In this document: piece after piece, positions 8,670 to 16,202 of the stretch
How the letters are laid out: each line of letters opens with the position of its first letter
Numbering within the stretch: position 1 is the stretch's first letter
NCBI GenBank assembly: GCA_946480925.1
Contig: CAMLLU010000018.1
Coordinates: 21,283-85,282 of the forward strand
DNA: 64,000 bases
Reading direction: 5' to 3'
Source of the DNA: an uncultured Rivibacter sp.
GTDB lineage: Bacteria; Pseudomonadota; Gammaproteobacteria; Burkholderiales; Burkholderiaceae
Program-made: the position numbers and the translations under genes
Notes under the pieces: generated by a model
What the model was told of the DNA's origin: nothing
What the model saw: only the letters and a program-made list of their open reading frames with translations
Database searches by the model: none

Positions 8670-9346
8670 AACGCAGGGTCTGGCTGTTCGACCTCGACAA
8701 CACGCTGCACGACGCGTCGCATTCCGCGTTCTCGATGCTCGACGGCGCGATGAACGACTACATCGCTCGCGAACTGGCTCTGCCACACGAAGAGGCCGAC
8801 TTCCTGCGCCGCCACTACTGGCAGCGCTACGGTGCCACGCTGCTCGGGCTGGAGCGCCACCACGGCATCCGTGCTGCGCACTTCCTCGAGCACACCCACC
8901 AGCTGCCGGGGTTGGAAGCCAAGCTGCGCGCTCACGCCCATGACCGCGCAGCGCTCAAGCGCCTGCCGGGGCGCAAGTACGTGTTGACCAACGCGCCGGC
9001 CGCCTATGCCAAGCGGGTACTCACGGCACTCGATCTCGTCGGTTGCTTCGACGGCGTGATCAGCATCGAAGGCATGCGCATGTTCGGCCAGCTGCGCCCC
9101 AAGCCGGATGCGCGCATGTTCCGGCGGGTACTGGCGCGGTTGAAGCTGCCAGCCTCGCGTTGCGTGCTGGTCGAGGACACGCTGGCACACCAAAGGGCTG
9201 CCAAGCGTGTAGGAATGCACAGTGTGTGGATGCAAAGGTATGTCGCACGCAACGCACATGGCCCGGAAGTTGGTGTTTACCTGCGACGTAGGCCACCATA
9301 CTGCCGTGCGAGAATCCGCTCGCTACAAAAGTTACGCGCGCTGTGA
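8666..9346 (+). CDS. pyrimidine 5'-nucleotidase, HAD superfamily
   Basis: A 226-residue cytoplasmic hydrolase of the Sdt1/YjjG-like HAD group that removes phosphate from pyrimidine nucleotides and guards against toxic analogues. Motif I is FDLDNTLHD at about 8-16, motif II is LTNAP, motif III is the KPDARMF lysine, and motif IV is VLVEDT with the metal-binding acidic pair. An alpha-helical cap lies between motifs I and II. The C-terminus runs past the usual end into a basic tail of about 30 residues (last 25 rich in Arg), and the stop overlaps the slmA GTG start (GTGA). Start chosen for the motif at the N-terminus. Confidence 0.85.
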   Translation: MKRRVWLFDLDNTLHDASHSAFSMLDGAMNDYIARELALPHEEADFLRRHYWQRYGATLLGLERHHGIRAAHFLEHTHQLPGLEAKLRAHAHDRAALKRLPGRKYVLTNAPAAYAKRVLTALDLVGCFDGVISIEGMRMFGQLRPKPDARMFRRVLARLKLPASRCVLVEDTLAHQRAAKRVGMHSVWMQRYVARNAHGPEVGVYLRRRPPYCRARIRSLQKLRAL

Positions 9347-10008
9347 ACACACTGCCTCAAGAAAACACCGCCGCGGCGGCCGACGAGACAACGACCAGCC
9401 TCGCCAGCTCGGAGGAGAGCTCGGGCCGCAAGCGTCCCAAACCCGGTGAGCGCCGCATCCAGATCCTGCAGACGCTGGCGCACATGCTGGAGCAACCTGG
9501 CGCCGAGCGCATCACCACTGCAGCGCTGGCCGCCAAGCTGGAGGTGAGCGAAGCTGCCCTGTATCGCCATTTCGCTAGCAAGGCGCAGATGTTCGAGGGG
9601 CTCATCGAGTTCATCGAAAGCAGCGTGTTCACGCTGGTCAACCAGATCGCCGAGCGCGAGGCCGACGGTGCCGTGCAGGCGCAGAAGATGCTCACCGTGC
9701 TGCTGCAGTTTGGCGAGAAGAACCCTGGCATGACACGTGTGATGGTGGGCGATGCGCTGGTGTTCGAGAACGAGCGCCTGTCGGCACGCATGAACCAGTT
9801 CTTCGACCGGCTCGAATCTCAATTCCGGCAGAGCTTGCGCACGGCGGCCGAAGCCGGCGGTTCGCAGACACCCACGGTCGATTCGCAGGCCCTCGCGTCG
9901 GTACTCACGAGCTTTGCGCTCGGCCGCCTGCAGCGCTATGCCCGCTCCGGCTTCAAGCGTTTGCCCACCGAGCATCTGGAAGCATCATTGCGCCAGCTGA
10001 CCCACTGA
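9343..10008 (+). CDS. slmA: nucleoid occlusion factor SlmA
   Basis: A 221-residue TetR-fold DNA-binding protein that blocks FtsZ assembly over the nucleoid. An N-terminal extension of about 35 residues rich in Thr, Ser and Glu is followed by GERRIQILQTLA and the helix-turn-helix ITTAALAAKLEVSEAALYRHF at about 57-77; SKAQMFEGLIEFIE follows as in SlmA. The C-terminal half (MTRVMVGDALVFENERL) is the FtsZ-interacting dimer domain. The GTG start at 9343 overlaps the upstream stop, so the two genes are translationally coupled. The argB-nucleotidase-slmA order is common in Burkholderiales. Confidence 0.95.
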   Translation: MNTLPQENTAAAADETTTSLASSEESSGRKRPKPGERRIQILQTLAHMLEQPGAERITTAALAAKLEVSEAALYRHFASKAQMFEGLIEFIESSVFTLVNQIAEREADGAVQAQKMLTVLLQFGEKNPGMTRVMVGDALVFENERLSARMNQFFDRLESQFRQSLRTAAEAGGSQTPTVDSQALASVLTSFALGRLQRYARSGFKRLPTEHLEASLRQLTH

Positions 10009-10029
10009 GCGCCATCTTCAAGAGCCAAG

Positions 10030-10677
10030 ATGTCCGAGATCGAGCTGGCCGGCCGGCCGCTCGTGCTGCTGGCCGACAAGGCGGCCTACCTGCCCGATGA
10101 GCACTGCCTGCTGATTGCCGACGCGCACGTCGGCAAGGCAGTGTCTTTTCGCAAGCTCGGTGTGCCGGTACCACGCGGTACGACCACCGACACACTGGCG
10201 CGCGTGACGGCGCTGGTCACTGCCACCGGCGCACGACGCGTCATCTTCCTGGGCGATTTCCTGCATTCCGAGCACTCGCATGCGGCCTCCACGCTTGGGG
10301 CGTTAGCGCGGTGGCGACGTGAGCAGCCCGAGCTGAAACTGACACTGGTGCGCGGCAATCATGACGATCGCGCCGGAGACCCGCCGGCCGACTTGGGCTT
10401 CGAGGTGGTAGACGAACCGCTGCTGCTGGGCGGTCTGGCGCTGTGCCACCATCCTCGCGCCGTGCCGGGGGCTTATGTGCTGGCCGGGCATTGGCACCCG
10501 TGCATCAGCGTCGGTGGACGCGCACTCGACCGCCTGCGGCTGCCATGTTTCTGGTTCGGCGAAGCGGTTGGTGTGTTGCCCGCATTCGGTGGCTTCGCCG
10601 GCATGCATCCAATTCGCCGCGCCGAAGGCGACCGTGTGTACGCGGTGGCACAGGGGCAGGTCGTGAGCCTGCCATGA
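10030..10677 (+). CDS. pdeM: PdeM-like metallophosphoesterase
   Basis: A 215-residue calcineurin-fold phosphoesterase. The metal motifs are all present: DAHVGK at 31-36, GDFLHSEHSH near 75, GNHDDR near 109 and GHWHP near 147. It matches the ligase-associated DNA damage response endonuclease PdeM, which in many bacteria is next to a DNA ligase and an Lhr-type helicase. Neither partner is in the window, so the repair role is by family only. It starts 21 bases after slmA. Confidence 0.85.
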   Translation: MSEIELAGRPLVLLADKAAYLPDEHCLLIADAHVGKAVSFRKLGVPVPRGTTTDTLARVTALVTATGARRVIFLGDFLHSEHSHAASTLGALARWRREQPELKLTLVRGNHDDRAGDPPADLGFEVVDEPLLLGGLALCHHPRAVPGAYVLAGHWHPCISVGGRALDRLRLPCFWFGEAVGVLPAFGGFAGMHPIRRAEGDRVYAVAQGQVVSLP

Positions 10678-10690
10678 CGGTGCCCGCTAC

Positions 10691-10696
10691 TAAACT
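10691..10696 (+). promoter_or_regulatory. possible -10 box just before the DUF815 gene
   Basis: TAAACT is 8 bases before the ATG at 10705, with no ribosome site between. It fits the short-leader pattern seen at other genes here. Confidence 0.25.
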
Positions 10697-10704
10697 CGCA
10701 ACCC

Positions 10705-11604
10705 ATGTCTTCGCCTCCGTCTTCCGTCGATCAATTGCTGCAACGTGCCGAGCAACTGCTGCAACGCCTGGACGGCCTGCTGCCCGGCCCGAATTCGCAG
10801 CCTGTACGCGCGCCTGACTGGTCCGCGTCCGTCGCGTTCCGCTATCGCCGCCGCAACGGCTCGCTGCTGCAAGGTGGCTGGCTGGAGCCGGTCAGGCATG
10901 TGGCGACCATTCGCCTCGCCGATCTGAAGGAAGTCGAGCCGCAGAAGGAGCGTCTCGTGCGCAACCTTCAGCAGTTCGTGACTGGCCGCGGGGCCAACAA
11001 CGTGCTGCTCACCGGCGCGCGTGGTACCGGCAAGTCGTCTCTCGTGAAGGCGTGCCTCAACGAATGCGCACCGCAGGGTCTGCGGCTCATCGAGGTGGAC
11101 AAGAGCGATCTGGTGGACCTGCACGACATCGTCGATCTCGTTGCGCCGCGTCCTGAGCGCTTCATCGTGTTCTGCGACGACCTGAGCTTCGACGAGGGCG
11201 AGCCCGGCTACAAGGCCCTGAAGTCCATTCTTGACGGATCGGTTGCGCAGGCGAGCGAGAACGTGCTCATCGTCGCCACCTCGAACCGCCGGCACCTGCT
11301 GCCCGAGTACATGCGCGAGAACCTCACCTACCAGCACACCGAAGACGGCGAGGTGCACCCCGGCGAGGTGGTGGAGGAAAAGATCTCTCTGTCCGAGCGC
11401 TTCGGGCTGTGGATCAGTTTCTACCCGTTCAGCCAGGAGGAATATCTCACCATCGCGGCGCAATGGCTGTGCAGCTTCGGAGTTGCTGAAGACGCAATTG
11501 CCGCCGCGCGGCCCGAGGCGCTGGTGTGGGCACTGGAGCGCGGTTCGCGTTCGGGGCGTGTGGCCTACCAGTTTGCGCGGGACTATGCAGGGCGGCACGC
11601 ATGA
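10705..11604 (+). CDS. DUF815 family ATP-binding protein
   Basis: A 299-residue AAA+ protein. A helical N-terminus (two leucine-rich LLQRAEQLLQRL stretches at about 10-25) precedes the DUF815 core. Walker A is GARGTGKSS at about 104-112, Walker B-like is IVFCDDLSFDEGE near 153-165, and sensor-1-like IVATSNRRHLLPE is near 190. The protein is widespread and uncharacterised; in beta- and gammaproteobacteria it is usually next to mutT, as here. Its stop overlaps the mutT start (ATGA), so translation is coupled. No Shine-Dalgarno sequence is visible before its ATG. Confidence 0.88.
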   Translation: MSSPPSSVDQLLQRAEQLLQRLDGLLPGPNSQPVRAPDWSASVAFRYRRRNGSLLQGGWLEPVRHVATIRLADLKEVEPQKERLVRNLQQFVTGRGANNVLLTGARGTGKSSLVKACLNECAPQGLRLIEVDKSDLVDLHDIVDLVAPRPERFIVFCDDLSFDEGEPGYKALKSILDGSVAQASENVLIVATSNRRHLLPEYMRENLTYQHTEDGEVHPGEVVEEKISLSERFGLWISFYPFSQEEYLTIAAQWLCSFGVAEDAIAAARPEALVWALERGSRSGRVAYQFARDYAGRHA

Positions 11605-12044
11605 ACAATGAACGTGTACCGGTCGACGTGGCCGTGGGGGTGCTCGTGCGGCGCGATGCGCAAGGCCGCGAGGGTGACTTCCTGCTCACTTCCCGCCCCG
11701 AAGGCAAGGTCTACGCCGGCTACTGGGAGTTCCCAGGCGGCAAGCTGGAGGCCGGTGAAACGGTCGAGCACGCTCTGCGCCGTGAACTGCACGAGGAACT
11801 GGGCATCACCATCGGTGCCGCCCACCCGTGGCATGTGGAAATGATGGACTACCCGCACGCGCTGGTGCGGCTGCACTTCTGCAAGGTCTACGAGTGGAGC
11901 GGCGAGTTCGAGATGCGTGAAGGCCAGCAGATGGCCTGGGCCGGCTTGCCGGTGCAGGTGCAGCCTGTGCTGCCGGGCACCGTGCCGGTGTTGAAATGGT
12001 TCGCGCAGGAGCGCGGTTTCAACGGAAACACCCACACCGGGTGA
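11601..12044 (+). CDS. mutT: NUDIX hydrolase, MutT-type 8-oxo-dGTP diphosphatase
   Basis: A 147-residue cytoplasmic enzyme that removes 8-oxo-dGTP from the nucleotide pool. The Nudix box is complete: GKLEAGETVEHALRRELHEE at about 47-66, then LGI. The N-terminal VAVGVLVRRD strand and YWEFPGG are typical of MutT. In E. coli and relatives MutT lies in the yacG-zapD-coaE region, and the same grouping holds here although those genes are on the other strand. Start fixed by the ATGA overlap with DUF815. Confidence 0.93.
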   Translation: MNNERVPVDVAVGVLVRRDAQGREGDFLLTSRPEGKVYAGYWEFPGGKLEAGETVEHALRRELHEELGITIGAAHPWHVEMMDYPHALVRLHFCKVYEWSGEFEMREGQQMAWAGLPVQVQPVLPGTVPVLKWFAQERGFNGNTHTG

Positions 12045-12071
12045 ACGAGGAGCGAGCGCCTTGCGGCGCCG

Positions 12072-12290
12072 TCAACCTGCCAGGTCCTTCCATTCGATGG
12101 GCACGTCACTGAGCTCGGCGACTTCACACCCGTGGCTCAGTTCCCACGATGAGTCATAAAGGGTGCCTTCATGTGATTCGGCGCGTCTTGCGGAAGCGGC
12201 CCCAGCGGTTGGCTGCTGACCTGTGGACCAGCGGCTCGACGTCCAGCCGGACTTGAGATTGCTGCTGTGTTTGTTGGTACTGCTGAACAC
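12072..12290 (-). CDS. small conserved-looking hypothetical protein
   Basis: A 72-residue protein with a GTG start at 12290 preceded at 4 bases by AAGGAGG, the best ribosome site in this part of the window, which is why I accept it. The N-terminus is Ser/Lys-rich and polar, then comes the segment YDSSWELSHGCEVAEL (about 45-60) and an acidic end. It resembles short Burkholderiales proteins of unknown role with a DSS-E-L-x-x-G pattern, from memory only. It is the last minus-strand gene after yacG and runs tail-to-tail with mutT. No function can be given. Confidence 0.65.
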   Translation of the reverse strand: MFSSTNKHSSNLKSGWTSSRWSTGQQPTAGAASARRAESHEGTLYDSSWELSHGCEVAELSDVPIEWKDLAG

Positions 12291-12411
12291 GGCACCCTCC
12301 TTCTTCTGGCGCCCGCAAACGGCTCGCGAGGCGTGTCAAAAGTGTGGACCTGTGTGCCGCCGGCGACCATCCCTGGCAACGGGGTGGCCCCTGAAACAAG
12401 GGGGCGATTTT

Positions 12412-12621
12412 TCAGTGCTCGCGGGAGGGGGCGGCCGGGTCGGCGCCCTGGTCATTGGCCCCGGGTTTGTCAGGCACGCGGTAGCTTTCGCTGGCCCAGG
12501 CGCCGAAATCGATGTTCTTGCAGCGCTCGCTGCAGAACGGCCGCCACTTGTTCTGGGGGGCAAACACGCTCGGTCCACCACAGGTGGGGCAAGGTACGGT
12601 GCGCGGGCTGGGCTGGTTCAT
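12412..12621 (-). CDS. yacG: DNA gyrase inhibitor YacG
   Basis: A 69-residue zinc protein with the four ligands CPTC (13-16 region) and FCSERCKNIDFGAWASESYRV style C-x3-C downstream, the exact YacG pattern. YacG binds the C-terminal part of GyrB and blocks DNA binding by gyrase. The tail after residue 50 is acidic and disordered. It follows zapD on the minus strand with 11 bases between, in the usual coaE-zapD-yacG order. A start 7 codons further up is open, but the ATG at 12621 fits the family length. Confidence 0.93.
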   Translation of the reverse strand: MNQPSPRTVPCPTCGGPSVFAPQNKWRPFCSERCKNIDFGAWASESYRVPDKPGANDQGADPAAPSREH

Positions 12622-12632
12622 GCAGCGTCCCC

Positions 12633-13430
12633 TCAGCTGCACAACGTCAACTCGAAGCTGGCGTCTTCGGTGGCAGGTTTCAGGCGGCCTTCGGCGTCCT
12701 GCCGCATCAGGCGGATTGACACCATCAGCCGGTGCCCGGAGATCTCGGGAATCAGACCTAGGGCCTGATCGATCTTGACGCGCATCAGGTGGTAGCTGCG
12801 ACCCACCGGTAGGCTTTGTTGGTATTGGCCGCCTTGCGCCACCACCATGTGCGGCGCGCCGGAATCGCGCAGCAACGCCAGCAGCAGCTTCAGCGCTTCA
12901 GCCAGCGGCATCAACGTGGCAGCCCAATGCTGCAGGTCGGTGCGGCGTCGCTGCGGGCTGTCCTTCTGCCAGGCGTAGTAGGCGGGCAGGTCGAATTCGC
13001 AAGTGCCGCCTGGAATGCTGATGCGGCTGCGGATGCCCATCAACCATTCGTTCGTCGTGAGGGCTTGGCCTGCCTTGCCCGAAACCTGATTCAGGCCATG
13101 GAAGGCGTGGTCAATGCGTGCGATGACCTCGTCGAGCGCTGCTTCGGAAATGGACGGGTTGCCACGGTAGCCGTTGTACTGGGCCCGCAGGCGCTCGAGG
13201 TCTTTCAGCAGGTCACTCTTCAGGTCGGCCCGCGCGGCCACGTCCATGATCTCGAAGATCGTGGCAAGCGCGTAGTGATGGTCCACCGAAGCTTCGCGCG
13301 GAATCAGCTGGCCGAGCCGGTCGAACAGGTGCTCAAGCCGGAGCATCGTGCGGATGCTCTCGTTGAAGGGGTACTCGTACAGGATCAAGGGGCTGCGCTC
13401 GCGAGGGGAGGGTGCCCGCGATGATGGCAC
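12633..13430 (-). CDS. zapD: cell division protein ZapD
   Basis: A 265-residue FtsZ-associated protein that cross-links FtsZ filaments at midcell. Diagnostic stretches are LYEYPFNESIRTMLRLEHLF near residues 17-36, DHHYALATIFEIMDV, LNQVSGKAGQ, and SNEWL-like TNEWLMGIRSRISIPGGTCEFDLPAYY. The start is unsettled: the open frame begins at a GTG (13430) that gives 14 extra residues before the usual ILYEYP start, and a TTG at that point is another choice. Neither has a clear ribosome site. Confidence 0.92.
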   Translation of the reverse strand: MPSSRAPSPRERSPLILYEYPFNESIRTMLRLEHLFDRLGQLIPREASVDHHYALATIFEIMDVAARADLKSDLLKDLERLRAQYNGYRGNPSISEAALDEVIARIDHAFHGLNQVSGKAGQALTTNEWLMGIRSRISIPGGTCEFDLPAYYAWQKDSPQRRRTDLQHWAATLMPLAEALKLLLALLRDSGAPHMVVAQGGQYQQSLPVGRSYHLMRVKIDQALGLIPEISGHRLMVSIRLMRQDAEGRLKPATEDASFELTLCS

Positions 13431-13451
13431 GGGCGAGGCGCGTCGATTGTT

Positions 13452-14048
13452 TCACAGCCTCCAACGCTGCCACAACGTGTACAGGGCCTGGCGCAGCGTA
13501 TCCAGGCCCATGCCGTCATCGTTGTGGATCACGGCGTCGGCTGCAGCGCGGCGGGCCTGCCGGCTGGCCTGCTGCGCGATCACGCGCTCGACGGCGCTGC
13601 GGTCCCAGCCCGAACGATGCATCACGCGCTCGATCTGGGTTCCAGTGGAGCAGTCCACGACGAGCACGCGTTCGACCCGAGTGCGCCAGCGGCCGGACTC
13701 GACCAGCAGTGGCACGTCATACACGATGCTCTGGCTGGGAGCCGCCGCGGCGGCCTGTCGTTCGGCTTCTGCGCCGATCAAGGGATGCAGCACTGCTTCG
13801 AGTGCGGTACGGGTGTTCGGGTCGGCAAAGGCCAGCGCACGCATGCGGTCACGGTTCAGCGCGCCTGTGGCGTCGATGGCTTCGTCACCAAAACGTTCGC
13901 GCAGGGCCGCAATGGCCAGGCCGCCGGGTGCGCTGATCTGGCGTGTGATCGCGTCGGTGTCGACGATGTAGGCGCCGAATTCGCGCAACATGCCGGCCAC
14001 GACACTCTTGCCGCTACCGATGCCGCCGGTGAGCCCGATGCGACGCAT
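13452..14048 (-). CDS. coaE: dephospho-CoA kinase
   Basis: A 198-residue P-loop kinase for the last step of coenzyme A synthesis. It opens with RRIGLTGGIGSGKSVV (Walker A at 8-15), then DTDAITRQIS (substrate-binding Asp pair), VYDVPLLVESG near 108 and CSTGTQIERV-like nucleotide contacts. Length is normal. It follows pilD on the minus strand with 24 bases between, the standard proteobacterial pilD-coaE order. Confidence 0.96.
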   Translation of the reverse strand: MRRIGLTGGIGSGKSVVAGMLREFGAYIVDTDAITRQISAPGGLAIAALRERFGDEAIDATGALNRDRMRALAFADPNTRTALEAVLHPLIGAEAERQAAAAAPSQSIVYDVPLLVESGRWRTRVERVLVVDCSTGTQIERVMHRSGWDRSAVERVIAQQASRQARRAAADAVIHNDDGMGLDTLRQALYTLWQRWRL

Positions 14049-14072
14049 GTTCGTTCGCCGCGTCGCAGCAGC

Positions 14073-14933
14073 TCAGGCCCAGCCGATCCAGCCCAGCACG
14101 CGTTGCTGGCCGGCCAGCACGACGACCAGCCCCGAGCCGGCGAGAAAAGGCCCGAAAGGCACGTAGCGGCCCTCGCGCAGGCTGGCGCTGAGCTTCATCG
14201 CGATGCCTACCACGGCGCCGATGATGGAGGCACCCAACAGGATGGGCAGCAACATTTGCCAGCCCAGCCACGCGCCCATGGCGGCCAGCAGTTTGAAGTC
14301 GCCGCGCCCCATGCCTTCCTTGCCGGTGGTGAGCTTGAACAGCCAGTACACCGACCACAGCGACATGTAGCCGGCGACCGTCCCCCACAGCGCCGTGGTC
14401 AATGGCAGCGTCCAGCCCAGCGCGGCCGCGATCAGGCCAGCCCACAACAGCGGCAGCGTCAGGCTGTCGGGCAGCAAGGTGGTGTCCCAGTCGATGGCGG
14501 CCAGCGCCACCAGCGTGGCAACGAAGCCGCACCACAGCAGTGCCATCGGAGTGGCGCCGAAGCGCCAGCCGACTGCTCCCAGCAATACGCCGGTGAGCAA
14601 TTCCACCAGCGGATAACGCGCCGAGATGGGGGCCTTGCACGAGGAACAGCGAGCTCTCAACACCAGCCAGCTCACGAGCGGGATGTTCTCGAACCAGCGG
14701 ATCTGATGGCCACAGTGCGGGCAGCGAGAGCGTGGCCGCGACAGGCTCAGTGAGGCGCCGTCATCCTTGCTTTCGATGCCTAGCAACTCCGCGCTTTCGG
14801 CCCGCCACTGCCGCTCGAGCATGAGCGGCAGCCGGTGCACGACGACGTTGAGAAAGCTGCCGATGCATAGTCCGAGAAGCCCGAGTGCCCAGGGCGACAG
14901 CAGCGCCTGCTGCAGTTCGGAGCCGAAGTCCAC
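14073..14933 (-). CDS. pilD: prepilin peptidase / N-methyltransferase PilD
   Basis: A 286-residue inner-membrane aspartic protease (A24) that cleaves type IV prepilin leader peptides and methylates the new N-terminus. The cytoplasmic loop has the zinc-type pair CPHC and CSSC (about 70-100). The two catalytic Asp sit in AIDWDTTLLPD and GMGRGDFKLLAAMG (GxGD motif). Eight or so membrane segments fit the family. The stop-to-start gap to pilC upstream is 5 bases, so pilC-pilD are one operon. Confidence 0.96.
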   Translation of the reverse strand: MDFGSELQQALLSPWALGLLGLCIGSFLNVVVHRLPLMLERQWRAESAELLGIESKDDGASLSLSRPRSRCPHCGHQIRWFENIPLVSWLVLRARCSSCKAPISARYPLVELLTGVLLGAVGWRFGATPMALLWCGFVATLVALAAIDWDTTLLPDSLTLPLLWAGLIAAALGWTLPLTTALWGTVAGYMSLWSVYWLFKLTTGKEGMGRGDFKLLAAMGAWLGWQMLLPILLGASIIGAVVGIAMKLSASLREGRYVPFGPFLAGSGLVVVLAGQQRVLGWIGWA

Positions 14934-14938
14934 CGGCG

Positions 14939-16165
14939 TCAGACCACTTGGCCGAGCTTGAAGATGGGCAGGTACATCGAGACAACGATGCCGCCGATGA
15001 GTACACCCAGGAACACGATGATGATCGGCTCCATCAGTGTCGACAAGCCTTTGACGGCCTCATCGACTTCTTCTTCATAAAAATCAGCAGCCTTGCCGAG
15101 CATGTGATCAATTGAGCCGGATTCTTCACCAATTGCACACATCTGCAGGACCATATTGGGAAATACGCCAGTCGAGTTCATCGATGCTGTGAGGCTGGCA
15201 CCAGTGGAGACATCCTTCTGGATTTTCTCAGTTGCTTCGACGTAGACCGCGTTGCCGGAAGCACCTCCTACCGAGTCGAGTGCTTCCACCAGCGGTACGC
15301 CAGCAGCGAACATCGTCGATAACGTTCTCGTCCAGCGGGCCACGGTTGCCTTGCGCACGAGCTCACCGAAGATAGGCATTCTCAGCAAAATGCGGTCCAT
15401 TGCCTTTTGCATCTTTTCTGAGCGCTTCCAAGACTCAAAGAAGAAATACGTGCCTCCACCAATGAAGCCGAAGATTGCCCACCAATACTTCACGAAGACA
15501 TCGGAGATCGCCATTACAAACAGCGTTGGTGCAGGAAGGTCGGCACCAAACGAAGTAAATACTTCCTTGAAGGCTGGAATCACAAAGATCATGATGATCG
15601 ACGTGACGATGAAAGCCACAACTAGCACAGCCACTGGGTAGATCAGTGCAGATTTGATCTTCTGCTTGATAGCCAGCGTTTTTTCCTGATAGGTCGCCAA
15701 GCGGTCAAGCAGCGTTTCCAGGATACCGGCTGCTTCACCGGCTTCCACCAGATTGCAGTACAGCGCATCGAAGTAAAGCGGGTACTTGCGGAAAGCAGCT
15801 GAAAGGCTGGTACCGGTTTCGACATCGGCGCGAATGTCGTTCAGCAGGCGTGCCATTTTTGGGTTGGGATTCCCGCGTCCGACGATGTCAAAGGCTTGCA
15901 GCAATGGGACACCCGCCCTCAGCATGGTGGATAACTGGCGAGTGAAGATCGCAATGTCTTTGAGCTTGATGGATTTGCCGCCTTTCATGCGGCGCTTCTT
16001 CACCTTATTGACCAGAATTCCCTGACGGCGCAGGCTCGCGCTCACCATGGCTTCACCGCCGGCCCGCATTTCGCCGCGCACAATCTTGCCGTTGCGGTCC
16101 TTGCCCTCCCATTCGAAGACGAAGTCCTTGATGTTGCCCTTCGCCGCCATCGCTGCCGTAGCCAT
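14939..16165 (-). CDS. pilC: type IV pilus inner-membrane platform protein PilC
   Basis: A 408-residue GspF-family protein, the platform on which PilB and PilT act. Two homologous T2SF domains are visible: FTRQLSTMLRAGVPLLQAFDIV near 71-92 and WTRTLSTMFAAGVPLVEALDSV near 275-296, each followed by membrane helices. The N-terminal FVFEWEGKDRNGKIVRGE is typical. The gene is odd in composition: hand counts of 60-base lines from about 15061 to 16020 give mostly 43-57% G+C, whereas 16021-16080 gives 73%. The reading frame is intact and the protein looks functional, so this is probably a recombined allele. Confidence 0.96.
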   Translation of the reverse strand: MATAAMAAKGNIKDFVFEWEGKDRNGKIVRGEMRAGGEAMVSASLRRQGILVNKVKKRRMKGGKSIKLKDIAIFTRQLSTMLRAGVPLLQAFDIVGRGNPNPKMARLLNDIRADVETGTSLSAAFRKYPLYFDALYCNLVEAGEAAGILETLLDRLATYQEKTLAIKQKIKSALIYPVAVLVVAFIVTSIIMIFVIPAFKEVFTSFGADLPAPTLFVMAISDVFVKYWWAIFGFIGGGTYFFFESWKRSEKMQKAMDRILLRMPIFGELVRKATVARWTRTLSTMFAAGVPLVEALDSVGGASGNAVYVEATEKIQKDVSTGASLTASMNSTGVFPNMVLQMCAIGEESGSIDHMLGKAADFYEEEVDEAVKGLSTLMEPIIIVFLGVLIGGIVVSMYLPIFKLGQVV

Positions 16166-16202
16166 AGTGCCCCCGACGTCCCTCGTTGTCTCTAATTGAT
16201 GC

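Noticed and set aside
12378..12410. Hairpin GCCCCT-GAAACA-AGGGGGC followed by TTTTT on the plus strand
   Set aside because: It looks like a terminator, but the nearest plus-strand gene (mutT) ends 340 bases upstream with a minus-strand gene between, so its target is unclear.
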